Assembly: GCA_015680685.1 (NCBI GenBank)
Contig: MNCI01023687.1
Span: 86,004 to 150,003, forward strand
DNA: 64,000 nucleotides
Source: Gnetum montanum
Lineage: Eukaryota > Streptophyta > Gnetopsida > Gnetales > Gnetaceae
Direction of reading: 5' to 3'
Positions 10,240 through 21,957 of this stretch are shown here, piece after piece. The position numbers and the translations under genes are program-made. The stretch's first letter is position 1; every line of letters begins with the position of its first letter. Under the pieces are notes generated by a model. It saw only the letters and a list, made by a program, of their open reading frames with translations, searched no databases and was not told the DNA's origin.

Positions 10240-11370
10240 GAAAGGTTTTAATTATTTGTGGTTGACTAACTGTGTCTGAGTGGGATTTTCTGGTTTGTGG
10301 ATAAGAAAGGCCCCGGATGGGAAGGTTTCGGAGACAATGTAAGGTCCCTTCCACAGTGTTTGAAACTTGGTTGGTTGAGATACATGTGAGGGGTTCCAAT
10401 ACAACACCTTGTCTCCACATCTAAACGTGACCTTTCGAATCCTGAGATCATGTTGTTTCTTGTTGTAGGCCTTGTGGATTTCATTTGAAGATAGGGCCAC
10501 TAATCGGTTCTCATCTAGCACACTCAAATTGATTAGTCATTCACGTTGTGCTAGCAGTAGGTCAAGGTCTAAGTCACTGGCAGTGGATAGTGTACGGGGT
10601 TTAGCTTGAATTGGAAGTGTTGGTAACTTCCCGTACACTAACTCATAGGGAGAGTATCATACAGAAAGTTTCCAAGTGGAGCAATAGGCCCATAGGGCAT
10701 CGTTGAGTTTGGTACTCCAATCCCTCATATATTTGCTAATGGTTCGGGTAAGGATCTTGGTGATCTCCCTATTGGTGACTTTGGCTTGCCCGTTGGCTTG
10801 GGGGTGATAAGGTGTTGTAAATTTATGTGTTACACCTAAGCATTGCATGAGTTTCCAAAAAGTGACACTCGTGAAGTGAGTTCCATTGTCAAAAATGAGT
10901 GCACATGACACTCCAAACTTGGTAATGATTTGTTGTTGGAAAAATCGTGTGACGGTGTTGGAAGAACAGTCGACGATGGCTACCACTTCTTCCCACTTTG
11001 TATAGTAGTCCACAGCTACGATGATGTATGCTTTTTCATTTGACAAGGGGGTGATGGACCCCATGAAGTCAATACCCCAAATGTCGAAGGGCTCCAGTGG
11101 CTGGATCCACTGTTGAGGTCTCTCCAACCATGCCGACATCCCACCATCTCTTTGGCATCGTTCGCAGGAGTGGGTGAACCATTGTGCATCCTTGAAAATT
11201 TTAGGCCAGTAATACCCTGTAAGCAGGATCTTAATGGTCATTTAGCATCCAGAATAGTGGCCCCCACAAGGGCCCTCATGAGCATCTTGGAGGACATGCA
11301 GTGTATCGTCATCAAGGACACACCATCGAACTAGGCCATCTACGCACACATTATAAAGGTGTCCATTTAT
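10240..11370 (-). pseudogene. Element A integrase (decayed)
   Basis: Integrase would join the cDNA to host DNA. On the minus strand an HHCC-type zinc region (GGHYSG, then CERCQRDGG near 11150) is followed by the RNase-fold core. The first catalytic Asp is in WGIDFMG near 11060. The second is in IFDNGTHF near 10890. The third catalytic position, 36 residues after the second Asp, is Lys (AAA, 10780-10782) in QAKVTNREI instead of the expected Glu. The C-terminal part (10252-10527) includes RCGDKVLYWNP and FQTLWKGPYIV, the usual post-core domain of gypsy integrases. No chromodomain is seen. A stop near 10656 and others break the frame. Confidence 0.8.
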
Positions 11371-11389
11371 TTCCATGAAATTCTTTGCC

Positions 11390-11990
11390 TTATGGAGAAA
11401 CTATTGTTTTTGCCGATGGCTCCATTCCTTTGGCAACTCCTGGGTTGTGAGGTAGGTGAGGATGCGGTTGAACCAAGGGAATTCCTTGGGTACTTGAGGA
11501 TCAACTGCACCTATGAAGAGGATTTCATCTGGAAACTGGTAGGATAAGGGCTCCTCCTCTTCTGTGTCATCCCATCGTAACCGAGGCAAGTGGTCAACAA
11601 CCACATTCTCGGTCCCCTTCCGATCTACCATGGTAAGATCGAAATCTTGAAGAATCACCAGCCACCGGATTATGCAGGGGCTCACCATGGGTTTGTTCAT
11701 TAGGAACCAGATAGCACAGTGGTCCGTGTGCACAAACACCTTATATCCAAGCACGTAGTGCCAAAATTTATCCAAGGCGAACACCACCGCCATCAACTCC
11801 TTTTCGGTGGTGGTGTAGTTTAGCTGAGCACCCACAATGCTACAACTTGCACAGTGGATATAATATGGACGTTTCTGATCATCACACTATGTAAGCACAG
11901 CTTCCAAAGTGTAGTTGGAGGCATTCGTCATAATGTGGAAGGGTCTAGAACAATCAGGTGCCCGTAGAACTGGGGCTTCTACGAGATTCT
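11390..11990 (-). pseudogene. Element A RNase H domain (decayed)
   Basis: The domain follows RT on the minus strand. FHIMTNASNYTL (near 11920) corresponds to the first catalytic Asp motif, usually DAS; here Asp is Asn. LNYTTTEKELMAVVFALDKFWHYVLG carries the conserved Glu, and VFVHTDH the next Asp (near 11720). It would degrade the RNA template during cDNA synthesis. At least two stops interrupt it. Confidence 0.8.
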
Positions 11991-11999
11991 TCTTCAGTG

Positions 12000-12990
12000 C
12001 TTGGAATGCAAAATCGCATTCCTTGGTCTAGATGAATGGATCATATTTCTTTGTAAGCTCTACCAATGGCTTGGCGATTTTTGAGAAGTGTTCAATGAAA
12101 CACCGGTAGTAACCAGTGTGTCCAAGGAATGATTTAACATCTTTGATGGTACTTGGTTGGAGGGTGATTCCTTGGATGACCCTGATCTTTTCAGGGTCTA
12201 TGCTGATCCCTGTTTGTGAGATGCGATGCCCCAACACAATGCCCTCTTGGACTATCAATTGGCTCTTTTGCTAATTGAGCCACAGATTGGTATCTACACA
12301 CCTTTTTAGAACCTACTCCAGACAGTCCAAGGCTTGCTCGAACATGGCCCCATAGGTAGAGAAATCATCCATGAAGACTTCTACACCATTGCCAATTTGT
12401 TGCTGGAAGATGCTTAGGACAAGGCGTTGGAACATAGTAGGCACATTGCACAGGCCAAAGGGCATTTTCTTATATGCAAAAGTCCCCCATGGACTTGTGA
12501 ACGTTGTTTTGGCCTGGTCTTCTGGTGCTATTTGGATTTGGTTATAACCACTATAACCATCCAAAAAGCTGTAGTAACGGTGCCCTGCAATGGTGTCCAA
12601 CACCTGGTCCACAAATGCGAGCGGGAAGTGGTCCTTGAAGGTTGCCATATTGAGCAACCGAAAATTGATACAGACCCTCCACTTGCCACCTTTCTTGGAC
12701 ACAATAACGAGTGGGGCAACCCATTCACTATCAACAACAAAATAGATGAATCCCACCTTTAGTAATTTTTCGATTTCATCTTTCACGATCTACTTCAATT
12801 TGGGATTCAACCGTCTTTGTGGCTGTTGTCGTGGCTTCATGGAAGGGTCAAGATAGATCCGATGCTGGTAGACCCTAGGATCAACTCTAGTCAACTCAGG
12901 ATATGACCATGCGAACACAACAACCCATTTGTTTATCACCTCCAGCAATCTCTTTTTTCTATTCAGGAGCAAGGGACTGATCTCAGAGTC
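12000..12990 (-). pseudogene. Element A reverse transcriptase (decayed)
   Basis: Typical Athila-type RT on the minus strand. Conserved blocks include VIVSKKGGKWRVCINFRLLN, FPLAFVDQVLD, SFLDGYSGYNQI, the catalytic VFMDDF (about 12362-12376), and the thumb-side FLGHTGYYRCFI. It would synthesise cDNA primed by tRNA-Asp. Catalytic aspartates are intact, but TAG stops (for example after PKLK near 12790, and near 12312) break the frame. Protease lies upstream and RNase H downstream in one Gag-Pol order. Confidence 0.85.
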
Positions 12991-12999
12991 CTAGTCATG

Positions 13000-13400
13000 C
13001 ATCCACCGTGCTTAGCTAGGCTCTTCCCATGATGATTGGGAAGTTCCCCTTGCAGTTCTCTACACAGATGACCAGAAAATTAGCAGGATAGGACCACCCA
13101 CAAATGGTGGTCACAATGTCCTCTAACAAATCCAAAGGAATGGTGATGGACTAGTCTACTAACTCGAGCTAGATTTTGCTCTTCTTTAGTGGGGGCAAGT
13201 TCCAATTCTTGTACATGTCATGAGAGATTAAATTGACCCCTGACGTTGAGTCCAGAAGAGCTTTGCACGGCTCCTTCCTGGCCACCTGAAGATAAATGAG
13301 GGGGCTTCCCAGATCAATCAATTTCTGGTGAAGATGACCTACTTTGATCTAGTCAGTCACGACATCTGTGAGCATGACCGTCTGGACGTTGGAGCGCAGT
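13000..13400 (-). pseudogene. Element A aspartic protease (decayed)
   Basis: Minus-strand sequence with ALLDSTSGVNLIS near 13240, a retroviral-type active-site motif; E has ALLDSGSGVNLIS at the same place. It continues SITIPLDLLEDIVTT and NFPIIMGRA. It would process the Gag-Pol polyprotein. Several TAG stops are present. Confidence 0.7.
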
Positions 13401-13479
13401 TGGCTTCAGGGTTGCTCATGTGGTATAATGGTGGAGGCGTTGGTAGGTTTAGAGGAACTGGCCACAGGTGTAGGTGAGG

Positions 13480-15824
13480 GTGTGTTTAGATTACTGGGCT
13501 GGAAAAAAGGACATTTTCATGGCTTGGATTCCGATCCATTCGGCCGAGGTGCCGGTTGTAAGTTAACAACCCTCGTAGTGTTTCGTTGCTATGGCTGTGG
13601 TGGTATTTCTCCTTGCATCGATGGAGTAGGTGGCAACTAAGTGGGATGTTGTGGAGGAGTGGTAGGAGAAGGTGATTGAGGGTAGAAGAGATGTGGGTTT
13701 GCCCCCTGGATGATGGAGATGGATGTCGAGAATATTCAAGGGGTGGTAATAACTTGGAAAGGCTGCATGACTGGAAGAGTCTCTTGGAGAGATCGGTTGT
13801 TGAACATAGTACCCATAAGGATCTGACTTTTTGTAAGGGTACTGCTACCTTGGAGGTGGCATCCCCCACGCTTGTGGTTGTTTCCACTATTGGAAGTATT
13901 CGTACGGTTGCGGTGGCGCTCCAGTTGGATAATATCCTTGCTGTTGCTGCTGGAACCGCCTGGGATTACCTTGTGGATAAGGCAACCTTCGGGGTGTTTA
14001 CCATTACACCAAACGAGGGTTCAAGGTGTATACCCTAGACTCTTGAAGATGTGACACCACAGGACAACATCCCTTAGGATGTTCATATTGGCATATGCCA
14101 CATTCATCATCCTCCTCGGTGTCAGAGTCTGCAACCTACTCTGCTACAGAAACTTTGCCCTTACCCTTGTGTTGGGCACGTTCAGCTTCCTTCTTCCTAC
14201 ATTGATCATGGTCATTACTTTGTTCTCTAGACTCCTTAGTGATTTTCAACACATTTTGGACTCTTTCGTCCAAGGAGTCCCACATCTTATCCACCATTGC
14301 CGATATTTTAGATGTGAACTTTTGTAATGGCAAAGTCTTTCGATTCACCGCTGCTTTCAGTGGTGACTCATCCTCCTCATCACAAAATTGGACCTTCCTT
14401 TTTCTGTGGGAAGGGTCCCGATTGAACTCTTCTGCACTCTTTTTTTTCCTAAGTTCTCCTTCCTCCTTGGCCACTTGTTCAATGAGGAATTGCAATTGAT
14501 GGACCCTTAGCTTCGACAGTCGTCCCTGGGCGTACACGCCAAGGGTCCTTTGCATTTCAAAATAGAGCCCATCAATGATGTGGCGAAGCTGTGCCTGCTA
14601 AGAATAACCATGATTAGGGCACCAATGCAACAACGAGTAGTACCTGCTCATGGCAGCATCCAAAGGTTCATGATTCCCTTGTTTCCAACCTTGGATCTGC
14701 CATCTCAGATTCACCACTCTAGAGTATGTTTGATACTTGTTGTTGAAGATTTCAAGCATTGTACTCCATCTTCTAATTGATTCCGGCTCCAAGGACCAGT
14801 ACCAACTTTTAGCTTCTTTGATGAGTGTACGAGTAAAAAACTTTAGCCTTTGCCAATCGTTGTCAATGTTTTTCAGGGAGTAGGCATCATGGAACGCCTG
14901 TAGGTGGGTCTACGGATAACAGTTGTATCCCCCTTCAAACCTGGGGATATTGTTCATATCAACGTGCTTGATCCGACTATCCTTCATGTGCCTCTTAGGG
15001 ATTTGGACTACCTTCACAATCTAGAGCATGCTCTGAGTAGCCAACAAGGGCTCATTTGAATCATAGTCCTACTGAGGACCATGATGTCTGTGACGATTCT
15101 GGCGGCCCCTCCTTTCATGATGGTGAGACTCATCATGTTGCCCCACCTGATACTTTTTACGACCATCCTTTCGCCCCTTCCTACCTCGGTTACATTCAGA
15201 ACCTGATATGGATGAAGGTGTAGGCAAGCGAGAGGATGGAGAAGAAGGAGAGGCATTGCCACCATCCCGGTGTCGATCTCCCCCTATGCCCTGATGACGG
15301 CCCCAATCATCCCGCCCATCCTTGTTATGTGACCATCCATCCCCTTGAGGATCGTGGTCACTGAGAGGTTTGTTCTGAATGATGGACTAGAGGATCTGCT
15401 ACCCCAGGGGAAGTTCAATCGAATGGGTATCATGAAAGACGGGATCCCCATCGTCCTGTAGCCCTTGCGAAAATAAGGGATTACTGAATTGTTTCCCCTT
15501 CTGCTATTCATATCTTTCTGCCTGTTGCTGGTCTCTTGCTCATTGAGCCAAAGAGGAAAAATAGTCCTGGTAGTCATGGTCCTCCATGACATACTCCGCT
15601 CCACAGTCCTGGATGCCCAGTCTATCCAGATTGTGATATAGCATCGCAAGAGCTGATTAGTTGGGTGGTAGCACGATGTTGCCCTCCATGTTCCTCCATC
15701 ATAGATGCTCATCCTGATGCAGGATGAATGTAAAATCAGGGACATATTCATCGGGGTGCTTGTAGACCACCCGACATTCTTGTGGCACCGGTGGTTCGAA
15801 TACCTCTCTCCTGTGAGAAGACAT
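13480..15824 (-). pseudogene. Element A Gag (decayed)
   Basis: Likely start is the ATG at 15822-15824 (MSSHRREVFEPP), 150 bp after the primer site; the same SSHR-type start is seen in C and D. The N-terminus carries the family motif EYVPDFTFILHQDE. A basic His/Arg/Ser-rich stretch lies near 15080-15330. The capsid-like retrotransposon Gag domain (KSWYWSLEPESIRRWSTMLE near 14750) is followed by a Glu/Lys-rich segment and a zinc-knuckle-like CGICQYEHPKGC near 14065-14104, then a Pro/Gln/Tyr-rich tail. The knuckle spacing is CX2CX3HX3C rather than the usual CX2CX4HX4C. Stops are mostly TAG where related copies have CAG. Confidence 0.8.
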
Positions 15825-15971
15825 GCTGGACGTTAGATGGTCCACGTAATTGATGTACCTTAATATTTACTTTTAATCCACCTAGTGTGCGTAAATATGT
15901 CTACCCTGGGTCTGTCCCAATGACTTGAATGATAATTTCACTAAGGTTAGATGACACATTCAAGACTAACA

Positions 15972-15990
15972 GTCCCCGGTAACAGTGCTA
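15972..15990 (-). other. Primer-binding site of element A (tRNA-Asp type)
   Basis: On the minus strand TAGCACTGTTACCGGGGAC follows the 5' LTR. It corresponds to TGGCGCCGTTGCCGGGGA, the tRNA-Asp primer site of Athila/Tat elements, with mostly C-to-T type changes. Confidence 0.75.
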
Positions 15991-15991
15991 A

Positions 15992-16877
15992 TGATGAGCG
16001 CTACGCCGAACCATATGAATCATGAGCGTTCATGTGCGACTTGGATGAAATCCGCAGACTGCAAGCACTTAACATACACCAGACTCTAACCAGTGAAACC
16101 TTGGGTTAGAACGGTTGTTGTCCTCCTAATCTCACTTGTGAGGTTCTACTTCCGATGGTTAAGTGAGACTAAGGCTAATGATTTTTATAGTTTTTTTATC
16201 TGTTGGTGGCTAATTTATCTTGGAAAGAAAGGCTAGAGTATTAATTAATCTAAGATTATCTTAATCTAAATCTTAACTATTCCTAACATAAGTATCTAGT
16301 CCCATCTTCTAAGCATGTTCTGAGCATCTCCTAACACTTTCTGGGTTACCAGACGCTAAGCGTCACTGGGTTTACCAAGTGTTAGATTTACGTTCGAGAT
16401 GGTTGTACTTATGGCATTTACAAACTACGAATGCACAATAACAATTAAAGTAATAATAACAAAAACCTAAGTAATTGTCAAATCAATAATCAAAGCGTAA
16501 ACATATTAAACTATTCAATGCATAAAATAGCTAAGTCCAAATGCTGCAAGGAATGCTTGAATAGTTCGTCTTTATTGTCGTCACGTCAATGGGCTCAGAT
16601 ACATTAATGCTCGAATAAAGAGCCAATCACTTTTCTTACACCTACTGCGGGCACTTGGAAAATATTCTATCTCCTGCAGGAAAAAACTGCAAGAGCTTCT
16701 CTACAACTACTAAAAAGATGCCTGAATGAGGCGGAAGGCCCTCTTATTTATAGGTCGAGATAGGCAGCTGTGTAAATGGGGCCACGTCGACACAGGGAGG
16801 CTACGTCGACGGGCCTACATCGACATGGTCGCGTATACGTGACCCAGTTGATGCATTGACTTAATGACACTTTATCA
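15992..16877 (-). repeat. Element A 5' LTR
   Basis: 886-bp LTR aligned to 4156-5069. On the minus strand the U3 part holds GTCGAC and CGTATACG motifs (about 16775-16850), then a TATA box at 16743-16752. Immediately outside is the TSD TTTTC, then the resumed LTR of F. Near its U5 edge it lacks about 13 bp present in the other copy. Confidence 0.9.
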
Positions 16878-16882
16878 TTTTC

Positions 16883-17237
16883 CTATATGAATAGGTTGTC
16901 TCTGATCTTGTCAAAATGTCTCCTATGAAAAAATAGCTCTTAGAAAAGATGTCTATTGATTTTTCAAGATGTCTCTCTAGACCCAAGATGTTGTAGTCTC
17001 TAGCAAGACATCTTTCCCAAGACATCTCATGCACAGTGGAGACATGTTATTTGAGATATGTCACCAAAGACATTAGTTTGATTAGTAAGATGTCTTTAGT
17101 CTTCTTTAGATGTCTCCCATCACTTCTAGGCTTAGTGAAGACATCTTTTGGACTTCTAAGATGTCTCTAGTGTTCAAAATCCTATCAAAACATACACATA
17201 GGAAATAATAAGGGGATTAGAAGAGGTGTCCCTACAC
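16883..17237 (-). repeat. Element F 3' LTR, second part
   Basis: This continues the LTR cut at 4155 and matches 22571-22956. It is rich in AAGATGTCT/AGACATCT motifs and ends GTCCCTACA like the right copy. The internal region of F begins just right of it with a purine-rich tract on the minus strand. Confidence 0.85.
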
Positions 17238-17367
17238 CAGCTCTTCCACCCTTTGAAAAAGTGAGCTTAGGTGAACAATGGAGTAGGGTTAGAAGTGATC
17301 CCCCACTCAACAAGTTTGATCTCATAGATCCATTCAACATCATCAGTGGATTAATCCTCCTAATGGA

Positions 17368-18640
17368 TCAAATATTCATACCTCTTGACTCCCTAAGTGC
17401 TAGAAGCCTCTCTCTACTTGAGTATAATTGCCTTCCTCTCCATTGAAGTCTTGGAATAATTAATAGCCCCCTTAAACTCATCAATGCTACCCTGTATGGT
17501 CTCCTCATCAATAGGTCCATGATAGTGCACAAGATTTGAAACATTAAACACAAAAGACATACCAATATCATTTGGTAAATCAATCTCAAAAGCATTGTTA
17601 TTAATTTTAGCCTTGATTTTAAAAGGCCCAATCTTCTTAGTTTTTAATTTGAAGAAGTTAATACCTCTCAATTGCTTTCAAGTACATCCAAACTAAGTCA
17701 CTAATAGAAAAACTAGGCTTCTTCTTGTTGTCATTCCTTTTGAGAACTCTCTCTTCCACCTTCTTCTTAAGATTGAATTTTACTTGTGCATGGAGATCTC
17801 TCATCTCTTGCACAAAATCAGCATTGATTTGAGCTTTACCATTAAAGCTCTTCAAAGTGTCCACCATCTTTGGAAAAAACCCATGGTTCACCTCAAATAG
17901 GCTTTTGCCAATAGTAACATGAAAAGCATTATTATATGAAAATTTAGCATGACACAACAAGTTTTTCCACCTATTTGGCTATCCATCACACAAACATCTT
18001 AATATGTTTAGCAAGAATTTATTCACCACCTCTATTTGGCCATCATATTGTGGATGATATGCACTAAAAAAATTTAACTTTATCCCTAAAATTTTCCAAA
18101 GGGACCTCCAAAAATGACTTGTGAACTTGGAGTCTCTATCACTAACAATATTCAAAGGAATACCATGCAACTTCATAACATGATAGACAAAAAATTTTGC
18201 AACATGAGAAGCATTACTCACTTCTTAGATAGAATAAAATGTGTCATCTTGGAGAACTTGTCAACCACAACAAAAATCACATTGTTCCCACTTTTTGTTT
18301 TTGGAATACCACTCACAAAATCTAGTAACACACTTTTCCATGGACCTTTTGGAATTGGCAAAGGCATATAGTGTCCATTCATACCTTTACCTCCTTTGAA
18401 ATTTTGACAAGTCAAGCATTCCTTCACAAATTTTGAAACTTCTGTTGCCATACCAAGCTAAAAATAGTGCATACCCATAAGTTCCAATGTTTCATCCCTG
18501 CCCATGTGACCTGTCATGCTACTACAATGCTTTTCAAATAAAATATTTTTCTAAAATCACAATTAGGAATACATACATTTCCATTCCAAAATAATAGTTC
18601 ATCTTGAATATGATTGTCCCTCCACTTGTCTATCCTACTC
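17368..18640 (-). pseudogene. Element F integrase (decayed)
   Basis: On the minus strand CLTCQNFKGG is the end of the HHCC zinc motif. The core follows with LLDFVSGIP (first Asp), IVSDRDSKFTSHFW (second Asp) and GQIEVVNKFL (Glu), so the DDE residues are all present, in contrast to A, B and C. The C-terminal part (17414-17671) has KTKKIGPFKIKAKINNNAFE and IDLPNDIGMSFVFNVSNLV, the usual post-integrase module of plant Ty3/gypsy elements. No clear chromodomain can be seen. Stops at the ends of each open stretch break it. Confidence 0.8.
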
Positions 18641-18649
18641 ATCAATGGC

Positions 18650-19330
18650 TCTTTGAGGCTCCTCTAAACTTGCCCAATATCAACATCACGCTCATACAAA
18701 GAAGTAAAATCATCCATACCTTCCACATGAGGAATGTTGAAATGCACCACATGCACCCTAGATAATGCATTAGACACCACATTGGCTTTCTCACTTTTAT
18801 GCTTCAACATAAAATTGAACTCTTGTAAATGTGCAACCCACTTCATGTGCTTTGTGGTCTATCATCAAAGTGAACTCCTTGGGTAACAAGTAATGCCTCC
18901 AATGCTTGATTCATTAAAGAATAGTGTACAAATACTTCTCATGTATGCTATATTTTTACCTTGACTCATTCAAATTTTCTAGAAAATAACGTCATAGGAC
19001 TACCTTCTTGTGAAAGTACCCCACCAATGGTAAGTCCACTTGCACCCACGTCTACCTAGAAAGTCTTTTGAAAATATAGAATTGCAAGCATCAATTCATT
19101 GGTAATCTTTGCTTTCAACCAATCAATGCTTCCTTAGGTTTCATTATCCCATCTAAATTTTTTATTTTTGTTCAACAAAGCAAACATAGGCCATGAAATA
19201 CCACTAACATTTTTTATGAACCATTTATAAAGACTTGCTAAACTAAGGAATGATCTTACCTTTCCAACATTCTTAGGAATTGGCCACTTCCTAATAGCCT
19301 TTACCTTGGTAGCTTTCATCTAAATATGAT
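18650..19330 (-). pseudogene. Element F RNase H domain (decayed)
   Basis: Lies between RT and integrase. VDVGASGLTIGGVLSQEGSPM matches the catalytic region EVxCDASGxGIGAVLxQ with the Asp replaced by Gly. MKWVAHLQEFNF and VVSNALSR near 18770-18846 are the conserved end. Several stops are present. Confidence 0.7.
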
Positions 19331-19930
19331 TTTTAGAAGCCACATGACCCACGTATGTGATTTATCTCTTGAGGAAATGACATTTTTTCACATTGATCAC
19401 AAGTTGTGCCTCCTTCAACTTCAGGCACACCATCCTTAAGTGATCCAAGTGCTCTTCCTCATTAGAGCTATACACCAAAATATCGTCAAAAAATACAATA
19501 CAACACTTACCAGTCAAGTTCCTTAATACATCATGCATCAATCTCATGAATGTAGTAGGTGCATTTGTAAGCCCAAATGGTGTCACCAACCACTCAAATA
19601 ATCCATCTAGTGTTTTGAAAGTTATCTTCCATTCATCACTAGGCTTGATTATGATTTAATGATAATCACTTTTTAAATCAATTTTGCAAAAATTATTTAC
19701 ATTGGTAAGGACATCAAGGATATCATCCATCCTTGGAATATGAAACTTGTACCTCATTGTTATCCTAATCACTACCCTAGAATCAATGCAAATCCTCCAT
19801 TCATTACTATCATTTTTGGGCATTAGCACTGTTGGAACTATACAAGGTGAAATGGATTTCCTCATGAGGCCATTTTCAAGTAATCCCTCTACTTGTCTTT
19901 GCAATTCAGCCCTTTGATTTAGTACCATCT
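19330..19930 (-). pseudogene. Element F reverse transcriptase (decayed)
   Basis: Minus-strand RT blocks are QRQVEGLLENGLMRKSISPC, WRICIDSRVVI, FCKIDLKSDYH, FGLTNAPTTFMRLM and the catalytic VFFDDILVYS near 19480-19500. The RT/RNase H connection follows at 19134-19319. Closer to ordinary plant gypsy RT than to the Athila-like copies. Stops near 19650 and 19360 break it. Confidence 0.85.
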
Positions 19931-19999
19931 AATCAGCTCTCTTATTTGAAATGGTAGCACTAGGAATGAAGTCAATCTAATGTTATACATTTCTCATTA

Positions 20000-20560
20000 G
20001 TGGTAGTCCATCCAATTTCCTCTTAAACTCCTTGGGAAATTTCTCCTTCGAGCCTAGCACACTTGTAGGAGGTTCAACCTTAACATCATTATGGTTAGTA
20101 GCAATTGTTTTCATAGCTACAAAACCAAAATTAGTTTCATCATATTTCTTAATATATTCCCTCTCTCTTAAAAGGTTTAAGAAAGCATTAAATGAGCTTT
20201 GCTATCTCATTTGTTCAATTATCATAGGAATCAAATCATGGATTCCATTAGGTCTAGCAACATTCCACACATTTCTTGCTTCATCAAATTGAGCATCATT
20301 ATTAAAATTCCAAGGTCTATCAAGAATTACATCAGCATAATCTATTAGAAGCACATCATACTTCACAACATCATGAAAACTTCTAATTTTAAATTTCAAA
20401 GTACATTATTCCCTTACCTCTTGGGAAAAATCTCTAGATAACCAATGCACCTTATAAGGTCTTGGATGAGGATTAGTTAGAAAACCTAATCTAGTAATTT
20501 CCCTAGAAGAAATAATATTTTATTATGCTTCTCCATCAATTAAAATATGAATTCATTCTC
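20000..20560 (-). pseudogene. Element F protease region (decayed)
   Basis: On the minus strand a HILIDGEA segment (near 20540) could be the remnant active site. It is followed by GFLTNPHPRPYKVHWL and DVLLIDYADVILDRPWNFNND, which match the linker and C-terminal protease signature of plant gypsy elements. The exact catalytic motif is not clear. Confidence 0.55.
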
Positions 20561-20749
20561 TAGTAAGCAAACAACTAGCCCTAATCCAAAATAACAATTT
20601 CCTAATAGGATGATCTCCTCTATTAACATTTCCCATGAATGCACAAGAATTTAATTTAGAAACATCCTCTATTTTTATAGCATTATGATTACCTCTCTGA
20701 AGACCTTGGTTTGATGTCTCCTCCACTTCCATGGTTTGCACATATTTTC

Positions 20750-21930
20750 CCTTGGCTACCTTATGAAGTGGACATGTCCATTGCTTATGTTCCCATTCTC
20801 TACATTTGAGGCACTAAAATCTTGATGAGCTGTTTCCTTGAACTTTGCCTCCATTGCCTTGGTCCTTCTTGGCTTTGTTCTTCTCATTACCTCTTTCAAT
20901 CTTCTTGTCTTGGATACCCTCCTTATCTTTAGATTTAGCCTTAGATTCTTTCTTAGATTTGGATCCCTTCTTCTTCCCCTTGGAATTTTGTTTGCTTTTG
21001 TTTTTGAATCCACCTAGTTTCTTCTTAGCCTTAAGTGCCAAATCGTAAGCCTCATCAAGAGTTTATGGCTCATAAAATAACTCCTACTAGTACATCATTT
21101 TGAGACCTCCTAAAAAGATTAAAGCTTATTCATACTCTTCCTAGTTTACCTTAGCTTGATGGAATAAATCACAAAATTTGAAGTAGAATTCTTTCACATC
21201 CTTATCATCTTGTCATAGGAATTTTAACTTCATAATAGATTCTTGCCTCTGATGATACTATTCAAATTTTATCTTTAAATTTTATTTCATCAAAGCCCAA
21301 TCTCTGATAGGTTGACCATTTTGTTTTTTATAGCCATGGAACTCCTTTTTGCATTGAGTAGAAGCCATACCTTCTAAGCTAGATTCAATAATAGGTACCT
21401 TCAAGTTATTTAGTACCTCTTCCAACTAAAAATATTTCTCTAGTACATTTAGCCAACTTGCAAAAGAATTGGTGCCATCTATACCATTGAAATTCTTCAA
21501 CTCCATGTATGGAAGTCTTGTAACATTTTTGAATGCTCTCGCAAGACTTGCCTCATCTTCCTTGTTAAGCTTGCCTAAATAAGAAGTATTAAACACTGCT
21601 AGAGCCCTTAGAATTCTCATCTAAGGAATAGGATACCCTTCCATTGGAATCCTTGGCTAATATTTTCCTACACTTTCATAGTTGAATTTTTCTTCCTCTT
21701 CATCCACTCCATCTCTACCTAGTTGTGAAACTTCTTCCTCTGACCATGCATGTTCTTTACCTCCATGTGTTAGAATATGGGTATGACAGACATTTCTATC
21801 TACCTTTGCATTGGTTTCATTTAACTGAGCAACCATAATCTAGAAGGCATACTTCATGCTCTTCATGTCTCAATTTAGAGCTTGCACTTATTTTTTCTTG
21901 GGTGCATCTAAAATTAACAAAATCCTAAGA
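20750..21930 (-). pseudogene. Element F Gag (decayed)
   Basis: On the minus strand a capsid-like portion (YMELKNFNGIDGTNSFASWL near 21480) is followed by a Lys-rich stretch (20845-21040) and a CCHC zinc knuckle CLKCREWEHKQWTC near 20770-20815 with the standard CX2CX4HX4C spacing. It would package the element RNA. The frame is broken by many stops between 21060 and 21420. Confidence 0.75.
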
Positions 21931-21942
21931 AGTGCTTCAAAG

Positions 21943-21957
21943 CTCCAATACTAATAA
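21943..21957 (-). other. Primer-binding site of element F (initiator-Met type)
   Basis: Minus-strand TTAGTATTGGAGC directly after the 5' LTR resembles TGGTATCAGAGC, complementary to the 3' end of initiator tRNA-Met. Confidence 0.55.

Larger units (their letters stand above)
4156..16877 (-). mobile_element. Element A: Athila-like Ty3/gypsy retrotransposon with 3' gene
   Basis: Full-length element of about 12.7 kb. Left (3') LTR is 4156-5069, right (5') LTR 15992-16877, and both flanks are TTTTC (4151-4155 and 16878-16882), a perfect 5-bp TSD. LTRs begin TGATG and end in CATCA or TATCA. The primer site at 15972-15990 fits tRNA-Asp as in Athila/Tat elements. Reading on the minus strand: Gag, protease, RT, RNase H, integrase, a 1.5-kb noncoding stretch, a palindrome/TATA cluster, a long coiled-coil 3' gene, a polypurine tract and the 3' LTR. 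It sits in the LTR of F and has the best-preserved frames in the window, so it is among the younger insertions. Stops and two Ns prevent any intact product. Confidence 0.9.

Noticed and set aside
20845-21048. Plus-strand hydrophobic ORF of 67 codons
   Set aside because: Antisense shadow of the Lys-rich Gag segment of element F.
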